The notes beneath the pieces were generated by a model, which had not been told where the DNA came from, ran no database searches, and saw only the letters and a program-made list of their open reading frames with translations. The position numbers and the translations under genes are program-made. A stretch of 64,000 bases of DNA from Nocardioides sp. SYSU D00065 (GTDB taxonomy: Bacteria; Actinomycetota; Actinomycetes; Propionibacteriales; Nocardioidaceae), in contig NZ_JAFMSX010000004.1 in assembly GCF_017916425.1 (NCBI RefSeq), positions 264,295-328,294 of the forward strand, written 5' to 3'. Numbering within the stretch: position 1 is the stretch's first letter; every line of letters starts with the position of its first letter. Shown piece after piece: positions 59,216 to 64,000 of this stretch.

Positions 59216-59251
59216 GGTCACGGGTGGCCGGCCCGACCGGCCCCCGTGACC
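59216..59251 (+). terminator. Attenuating hairpin between acpP and fabF
   Basis: GGTCACGGGTGGCCGG (59216-59231) pairs with CCGGCCCCCGTGACC (59237-59251), with one bulged T and a five-base loop. It has no T run, so read-through to fabF is likely. It may raise acpP mRNA above fabF, or protect the 3' end. Confidence 0.55.
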
Positions 59252-59291
59252 TCCAGGACCTCCTCCACCCCAGCGAGAAACGGAACCTCTG

Positions 59292-60545
59292 ATGCCCTCG
59301 ACCCGCGTAGTCGTCACCGGCCTCGGCGCCACCTCCCCCGTCGGCGGAGACGTCGCCTCCACCTGGGAGGCGCTGCTCTCCGGAACATCCGGCATCGCAC
59401 GCCTCGACGACGAGTGGATCGACCAGCTGCCGGTCAGGATCGGCGGCCGCGTGGCCGTGGAGCCCTCCGAGGTCCTCGAGCGGGTCAAGGCACGCCGCCT
59501 CGACCGGTCCACGCAGTTCGCCATGGTCGCGGCCGGCCAGGCGTGGGCCGACGCCGGTCTCGAGGGATCCGGGCTCGAGCCCGAGCGCCTCGGCGTGGCC
59601 GTGGCCTCCGGCATCGGCGGCGTCACCACCCTCCTCGCGAACTACGACACCCTCCTCGAGAAGGGTGCTCGTCGCGTCTCGCCGCTCGCGGTGCCAATGC
59701 TCATGCCCAACGCCCCGGCCGCCAACGTCAGCCTCGCCTACGGCGCCCGCGCCGCGGTGCACGCTCCCACGTCCGCCTGCGCCTCCGGCAACGAGGCCAT
59801 CGCGATGGCCCTCGACCTGATCCGCCTCGGTCGCGCCGACGTCGTCCTCGCCGGCGGCACCGAGGCGGCGATCCACCCGCTGCCCATGGCCGCCTTCGCG
59901 AACATGATGGCGCTGTCGAAGACCGCGAGCGGCGACGACGGGCGCGACCCGACGACGGTCTCGCGCCCCTGGGACAGCGCTCGCGACGGCTTCGTCCTCG
60001 GCGAGGGCGGCGCCGTGCTGGTCCTCGAGTCCGAGGAGCACGCGCGCGCCCGCGGCGCGCGGATCTACGCCGAGGTCCGCGGCGCGGGCATCAGCAACGA
60101 CGCCCACGACATCGCACAGCCCGACCCCGAGGGTCGTGGCGGCACCCGCGCCATCCAGATGGCGCTGCGTGAGGGCGACGTCGACCCCGCCACCGTCGTG
60201 CACGTCAACGCGCACGCCACCTCCACGCCCAAGGGCGACATCGCCGAGGGGCTGATGCTCCACGCCGTCCTCGGCGAGCACGTCGACCGCTGCGTCGTCA
60301 CGAGCACCAAGTCGATGACCGGACACCTGCTCGGTGGCGCCGGCGCGCTGGAGGCCGTCGCGACCGTGATGGCGCTCCACGACCGGGTCAGCCCGCCCAC
60401 CATCAACCTCGACGACCTGGATCCCGAGGTCGACCTCGACATCCCGACCTCGCGGCGCGACCTGCCCGAGGGCGACGTGGTGGCGCTCAACAACTCCTTC
60501 GGCTTCGGCGGCGCCAACGTCGCGGTGGCCTTCGGCAGCGCCTGA
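59292..60545 (+). CDS. fabF: 3-oxoacyl-ACP synthase II FabF
   Basis: 417 residues. It elongates acyl-ACP with malonyl-ACP. The Cys-His-His triad is present: Cys163 in TSACASGNEAIAMAL, HVNAHATSTPKGD and KSMTGHLLGGAGALEA, with FGFGGANVAVAF at the end. The single FabF here (no second synthase beside it) matches Streptomyces rather than the kasA-kasB pair of mycobacteria. ATG after GAAACGGAACCTCTG; the Shine-Dalgarno is weak. Confidence 0.96.
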   Translation: MPSTRVVVTGLGATSPVGGDVASTWEALLSGTSGIARLDDEWIDQLPVRIGGRVAVEPSEVLERVKARRLDRSTQFAMVAAGQAWADAGLEGSGLEPERLGVAVASGIGGVTTLLANYDTLLEKGARRVSPLAVPMLMPNAPAANVSLAYGARAAVHAPTSACASGNEAIAMALDLIRLGRADVVLAGGTEAAIHPLPMAAFANMMALSKTASGDDGRDPTTVSRPWDSARDGFVLGEGGAVLVLESEEHARARGARIYAEVRGAGISNDAHDIAQPDPEGRGGTRAIQMALREGDVDPATVVHVNAHATSTPKGDIAEGLMLHAVLGEHVDRCVVTSTKSMTGHLLGGAGALEAVATVMALHDRVSPPTINLDDLDPEVDLDIPTSRRDLPEGDVVALNNSFGFGGANVAVAFGSA

Positions 60546-60584
60546 TCCACGGTTCGACCCGCCTCTGCCCCGGAAGGAACACCC

Positions 60585-62042
60585 GTGACCGCCGCCCCCA
60601 GCGCCGCCACCACCACCGCCGCCGCCGCCGCCAAGGTGAAGCCGCCGCGTGAGGAGGACCCCCGCAACCCGGTCCACCGTCTCGCCGCCCTGCTCGATGA
60701 GGGCACCCTCGAGCTGATCACCCCTGACGACGAGTCCGGCATGCTGGCGGCCGTCGGCCGCGTCGACGGCACCCCCGTGGTCGCCTTCTGCAGCGATGCC
60801 ACCGTGATGGGCGGCGCGATGGGCGACGTGGGCTGCCGGGTCGTCGTGGACGCCTATCACCGCGCGATCACCGACGGCGTCCCGATCATCGGGCTCTGGC
60901 ACTCCGGTGGCGCGCGCCTGGCCGAGGGCGTGCTGTCCCTCCACGCCGTGGGGCGCATCTTCCAGGTCATGACCCAGGCGTCCGGCGTGATCCCGCAGGT
61001 GTCCGTGGTGCTCGGCCCGGCCGCCGGCGGGGCCGCCTACGGTCCGGCCCTCACCGACGTGGTCATCCTGGGCCCCGAGGGGCGCATCTTCGTGACCGGC
61101 CCCGACGTGGTGCGCTCGGTGACCGGCGAGGACGTCGACATGCTGCGCCTGGGCGGCCCCGAGCCGCACGGCCGACGCTCCGGCGTGGTTCACATCCTCA
61201 CCGACTCCGAGCGCGAGGCCCTCGACAAGGCACGCACCGTCGCCTCTCTGCTCGGCGCGCAGGGCAGCCTCGCCGTCGACTCCGTCGACGACCGCGACCT
61301 CGGAGCGCTGCTGCCGGAGTCGAAGAAGCGCGCCTACGACGTACACCCGCTCGTCGACGGCCTGCTCGACGAAGGCACGATGCAGGAGCTGCACGCCCGG
61401 TGGGCGCCCAACATCGTGACGGCCCTCGGCCGCTTCGGCGGACGCACGGTCGGCGTCGTCGCCAACAACCCGCTGCGCCTCGGCGGCTGCCTCGACTCGC
61501 TGTCGGCGGAGAAGGCCTCACGCTTCGTGCGCATGTGCGACGCGTTCGGGGTGCCGCTCGTCGTCCTCGTCGACGTCCCCGGCTACCTGCCCGGCGTCGG
61601 CCAGGAGTGGGACGGGGTCGTACGGCGCGGCGCCAAGCTGCTGCACGCGTTCGGCGAGTGCCTGGTGCCGCGGGTGACGCTGGTGACCCGCAAGACCTAC
61701 GGCGGCGCCTACATCGCCATGAACGCGCGCTCGCTCGGCGCCACGCGTGTCTTCGCCTGGCCCGGCGCCGAGGTGGCCGTCATGGGGGCGGTGGCCGCGA
61801 TCCGCATCCTGCACCGCCGCAAGCTGGCGGAGGTCTCCCCCGAGATCCGCCCGCAGGTCGAGGCGGAGCTGGCGGCCGAGCACGAGCGCATCGCCGGCGG
61901 CGTCGACAAGGCGGTCGAGATCGGCGTCGTCGACGAGGTGGTCGAGCCGACGCGCACCCGCAGCGCGATCGCCGCGGCGATCCGCCACGAGATCGACACC
62001 GCCGGCGTACGCCGCGGCCGACACGGCAACATCCCCCTCTGA
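60585..62042 (+). CDS. Acyl-CoA carboxylase beta (carboxyltransferase) subunit
   Basis: 485 residues from a GTG at 60585 (GGAAGGA upstream). An Ala-rich start leads to carboxyltransferase halves: MGGAMGDVGCRVVVDAYHRA, IGLWHSGGARLAEGVLSLH, GPAAGGAAYGPALTDVVI, LVDVPGYLPGVGQEWDGVVRRGAKLLHAF and KTYGGAYIAMNARSLGA. It transfers CO2 from biotin to acetyl-CoA (or propionyl-CoA). Placement after fabF matches accD6 of mycobacteria, supporting a malonyl-CoA role. No biotin carboxylase gene is in the window. Confidence 0.92.
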   Translation: MTAAPSAATTTAAAAAKVKPPREEDPRNPVHRLAALLDEGTLELITPDDESGMLAAVGRVDGTPVVAFCSDATVMGGAMGDVGCRVVVDAYHRAITDGVPIIGLWHSGGARLAEGVLSLHAVGRIFQVMTQASGVIPQVSVVLGPAAGGAAYGPALTDVVILGPEGRIFVTGPDVVRSVTGEDVDMLRLGGPEPHGRRSGVVHILTDSEREALDKARTVASLLGAQGSLAVDSVDDRDLGALLPESKKRAYDVHPLVDGLLDEGTMQELHARWAPNIVTALGRFGGRTVGVVANNPLRLGGCLDSLSAEKASRFVRMCDAFGVPLVVLVDVPGYLPGVGQEWDGVVRRGAKLLHAFGECLVPRVTLVTRKTYGGAYIAMNARSLGATRVFAWPGAEVAVMGAVAAIRILHRRKLAEVSPEIRPQVEAELAAEHERIAGGVDKAVEIGVVDEVVEPTRTRSAIAAAIRHEIDTAGVRRGRHGNIPL

Positions 62043-62125
62043 CCCCCGGCGCGGGTGAGAGCCCGCGGTCCCGAGCGCCGGATCCGCGCCGTCGCGCGGC
62101 GTGGCCGCCGCGCCGGCAGGAGCGC

Positions 62126-62653
62126 TCAGACGACCTGGTGCAGCCAGCGCACGGGGGCCCCTTCGCCCGCGTGCCGGAACGTCTCGAGCTCGTCGTCCCA
62201 CGGCTTGCCGAGCAGGTGGTCGATCTCGAGCAGCAGCGTCGTGTCGCCGAGCGCGGCCTTCACCACGGCGGCCTTGAGACGGTCCTCCGGGATCAGGATG
62301 TCCCCGTGCGGACCGGTGATGGCGTGGAAGATGCCGAGGTCGGGCGTGCAGGAGAAGCGCGTGCCCTCCGTGGAGCTGGTCGGCTCCTCGGTGATCTCGA
62401 AGCGCAGGTGGTTCCAGCCACGCAGCGCCGACGCGACGGCTGCAGCGGTGCCCGCGGCGCCGGTCCACGAGAGCTCGGCACGGTAGGTCCCCGGCTGGGC
62501 AGGCTGGGGCGTCCAGTCCAGCGAGACGGCAGAGCCCAGCACCCCGGCGACTGCCCACTCGATGTGCGGGCAGAGCGCGGAGGGTGCAGAGTGCACGTAA
62601 AGGATGCCCCTCGTCCCCGGACCGTCCGGGCGGGAAGCAATGCGTGTGGTCAC
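62126..62653 (-). CDS. DUF3145 family protein
   Basis: 175 residues from the GTG at 62653 with AGGAGG upstream. Family features: RGILYVHSAPSALCPHIEWA, LRGWNHLRFEITEEPT, FHAITGPHGDILIPEDRLKA and the ending HLLGKPWDDELETFRHAGEG. It is an actinobacterial protein of unknown function found next to the fabD-fabF cluster in Streptomyces also. Convergent with the carboxylase gene. Its upstream region has a palindrome resembling the FasR-site candidates. Confidence 0.88.
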   Translation of the reverse strand: MTTRIASRPDGPGTRGILYVHSAPSALCPHIEWAVAGVLGSAVSLDWTPQPAQPGTYRAELSWTGAAGTAAAVASALRGWNHLRFEITEEPTSSTEGTRFSCTPDLGIFHAITGPHGDILIPEDRLKAAVVKAALGDTTLLLEIDHLLGKPWDDELETFRHAGEGAPVRWLHQVV

Positions 62654-62743
62654 CGTGACCTCCTTGAGTTCCGACGCTCCAGATGCGCCTTCCCCAGCGG
62701 TCTGTCGTCCGTGCTCAACGAGAGTCGAGTGACACCTATGTGA

Positions 62744-62756
62744 TTAGGACACCTAT
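62744..62756. promoter_or_regulatory. Palindrome TTAGGACACCTAT before the DUF3145 gene
   Basis: Arms TTAGG and CCTAT around ACA. It agrees with 9 of 13 bases of the fabD-side site, keeping TAGG-N3-CCTA. A second ACACCTAT copy stands at 62732-62739, a 17-base period. It is 91-103 bases before the DUF3145 start codon. Confidence 0.4.
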
Positions 62757-62812
62757 TGTGGCCCATGCCGGGCTGCGACGCCAGTGTTCGAGCCCGGCAA
62801 GGACAGGTGTCG

Positions 62813-63808
62813 TCAGGACTGCTTGCGCTCGAGCGCGTCCGCGCGGGCCGCCGCGTCGGTGAGCTCCTCGGAGTCGATCGCGTGCGTGCGGTGGAACCAG
62901 GCCAATGCGTCGGACTCGCGGCCGGCCGCCTCGAGGGTGTCGGCGTAGGCGTAGCGCAAGCGGACGACCCAGGCGGACCGGCTTTTCGACGTCAGCGGCG
63001 CCAGCTCCAGCGTACGCAGCGCGGCGTCGAGCTGCCCCATGTCGCGACGCGCCCCGGCCTCCACCAGCGTCATCTCGGCCTTGGCCTCGGAGCTGAAGTT
63101 GGCGACCGACGGGCTCTTGGCCAGCTTGATGGCCTGCTCGGGGTTGCCGAGAGCGCGGTGGCAGTCCGCCATGATGGGCAGGTAGTCGGTCGCGCCGTTC
63201 ATCCGCTTGGCGGCGCGGAGCTCGGCCAGCGCCTCTGCGTAGTGGCCGGCAGCGTACGCCGCCTCGCCGGTCGCCTCGCGCACCACGGCGAGCCGGGACG
63301 CGCGGGCACGGGCGGCCAGCGTGTGCTGGTAGGCCGTCTCCGGGTCCTCGTCGATGAGCGCGCCGGCGGCGGCCAGGTGGCGAGCCACCCGCGCCGCGAG
63401 CTTCTCGGGAAGCCCCTTCAGCTGGGCGCGCACGCCGCGGTCGAGCTCCGCGCCCGTGATGTGCTCGGGCAGGTCTGGGCCGTCGTACGTCGCCTGGTCA
63501 GGCGTGCGGCCCTTGTCCTCGACGCGACCGCGGGGGCTGCGCTGCTGCGAGCCGGCAGGCTTCGAGCCGCCCTGGTAGCCGCCGCGCGACGAGCCGCTCT
63601 TGCCGCGGGCCTGGTCGTCACGCGACCCCCTGCCGCGAGAGTCCCCGGCCGACCGACCGGAGCCGCTGCGCGAGTCTCCCCGCGAGTCGCCTCGCGCATC
63701 ACCACGCTGGCCGCCACGTGGCGACCCGCCACGCCCCCCGGCGGAGCCGCCCCGACCGGAGCTCGACCCACCTCGAGACGGACGCTGTCCTCGACGGTCC
63801 TCGGCCAC
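62813..63808 (-). CDS. Tetratricopeptide-repeat protein with Arg/Gly-rich N-terminus
   Basis: 331 residues from the GTG at 63808 (AAGGAG upstream). The first 100 residues are a disordered RGG-like tract (RGGSSSGRGGSAGGRGGSP, QRGDARGDSRGDSRSG), as in many RNA-binding proteins. Then VRAQLKGLPEKLAARVARHLAAAG and about five TPR-like helical pairs (EAAYAAGHYAEALAELRAA, ADCHRALGNPEQAIKLAK). It is the first gene after the rRNA operon. A role in ribosome or RNA binding is possible from the RGG tract and place, but not shown. Confidence 0.75.
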   Translation of the reverse strand: MAEDRRGQRPSRGGSSSGRGGSAGGRGGSPRGGQRGDARGDSRGDSRSGSGRSAGDSRGRGSRDDQARGKSGSSRGGYQGGSKPAGSQQRSPRGRVEDKGRTPDQATYDGPDLPEHITGAELDRGVRAQLKGLPEKLAARVARHLAAAGALIDEDPETAYQHTLAARARASRLAVVREATGEAAYAAGHYAEALAELRAAKRMNGATDYLPIMADCHRALGNPEQAIKLAKSPSVANFSSEAKAEMTLVEAGARRDMGQLDAALRTLELAPLTSKSRSAWVVRLRYAYADTLEAAGRESDALAWFHRTHAIDSEELTDAAARADALERKQS

Positions 63809-63880
63809 AGCCGCACTCTCCTTCTTCGCGTTGGCCCGCTCCCGGTGCCACCGTACTCACTCTTGCCATGAAATGACGCA

Positions 63881-63906
63881 GAGGCCACCAGATCACTGGT
63901 GGCCTC
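63881..63906 (-). terminator. rRNA operon terminator
   Basis: A perfect 11-bp stem (63881-63891 with 63896-63906) with loop ATCA, 12 bases after the 5S rRNA 3' end on the minus strand and followed by TGCGTCATTTC. It should end the rRNA transcript. Confidence 0.85.
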
Positions 63907-63917
63907 TGCCAAAGGTA

Positions 63918-64000
63918 TGTCCGGCGGCGTCCTACTCTCCCACAACCTCTCGGTTGCAGTACCATCGGCGCTGAAAGGCTTAACTTCCGGGTTCGGTATG
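63918..64000 (-). rRNA. rrf: 5S ribosomal RNA, 3' part (5' end outside window)
   Basis: On the minus strand the sequence contains CCGAACCCGGAAGTTAAGCC, GATGGTACTGC, and GGGAGAGTAGGACGCCGCC, all conserved 5S segments. About 83 of some 117-120 bases lie in the window. The exact 3' end may vary by a base or two. It is the last gene of an rRNA operon running in from the right. Confidence 0.95.

Noticed and set aside
1..64000. Mobile elements, prophage, restriction or anti-phage systems.
   Set aside because: No transposase, integrase, recombinase, reverse transcriptase, methyltransferase or known defence protein was recognised, and codon use is uniform.

Overview
The window is about 64 kb of very GC-rich actinobacterial chromosome, most likely from Nocardioides or a close relative (Nocardioidaceae). 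Reasons: G/C-ending codon use throughout; actinobacterial marker genes (DUF3052, DUF3145, SigE-family sigma factor, glnA2-glnE, MetAP type Ic with an N-terminal extension); the order aceE-fasR-fabD-fabH-acpP-fabF; and many leaderless genes with a TAnnnT -10 box 6-9 bases before an ATG or GTG. No transposase, integrase, phage gene or CRISPR array was seen. Apart from the two cut ends, every stretch without a gene is shorter than 300 bases.

Layout. 1-4763: three exported phosphoester-cleaving proteins (PhoX end, phytase-like/GDPD fusion, endonuclease/exonuclease/phosphatase protein with a His-Gly tract). 5004-9036: Tat-exported ferritin-like protein, a 58-residue membrane ORF, the Tat translocase (tatB-tatA-tatC) and an Nramp transporter. 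9046-12892 (minus): CtlX-like hydrolase, threonine aldolase family enzyme, exported nuclease, 2H phosphoesterase. 12946-15322: cobT-cobS-cobU for the last steps of cobalamin synthesis. 15342-16717: SatD-like protein and a membrane partner. 16771-21232: glnE and glnA2. 21322-26565: small membrane and secreted proteins around a two-component system, including two tandem paralogues. 26681-30489: nadE, and an ECF sigma factor with its membrane partner. 30637-35302: PQQ-type dehydrogenase, then a WXG-like/DUF1023 hydrolase cassette ending in a lipoprotein gene. 35397-38480: panB, a small zinc-ribbon-like gene, map and the RNase P RNA. 38589-45450: RNase II-type enzyme, yaaA, FUSC protein, zinc-ribbon protein, Nif3 protein, acyl-CoA ligase. 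45599-49512: a second two-component system between two Asp-rich small proteins, plus a Ser/Thr kinase. 49634-49708: tRNA-Val(UAC). 49866-52411: peroxiredoxin, acyl-CoA ligase, DUF3052. 52585-62653: pyruvate dehydrogenase E1 and the type II fatty acid synthase locus. 62813-64000: TPR protein, rRNA operon terminator and a 5S rRNA cut by the window end.

How genes work together. AceE leads toward acetyl-CoA; AccD (with subunits elsewhere) makes malonyl-CoA; FabD loads it on AcpP; FabH starts and FabF extends the chain; the PucR-type regulator FasR sits between aceE and fabD. Phosphoesterases and the ferritin-like protein are exported, some through Tat, whose translocase is encoded beside them. 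GlnE and GlnA2 belong to nitrogen assimilation.

The two observations I rate highest are in the fatty acid locus. FabD carries a C-terminal domain resembling biotin carboxyl carrier protein, with Arg where the biotinylated Lys should be. A 13-bp palindrome, GTRGGAAYCCYAC, stands over the fasR promoter and again before fabD, with a weaker relative before the DUF3145 gene: a candidate FasR operator. The hydrolase with four 11-residue repeats and the overlapping divergent leaderless promoters at map also deserve attention.
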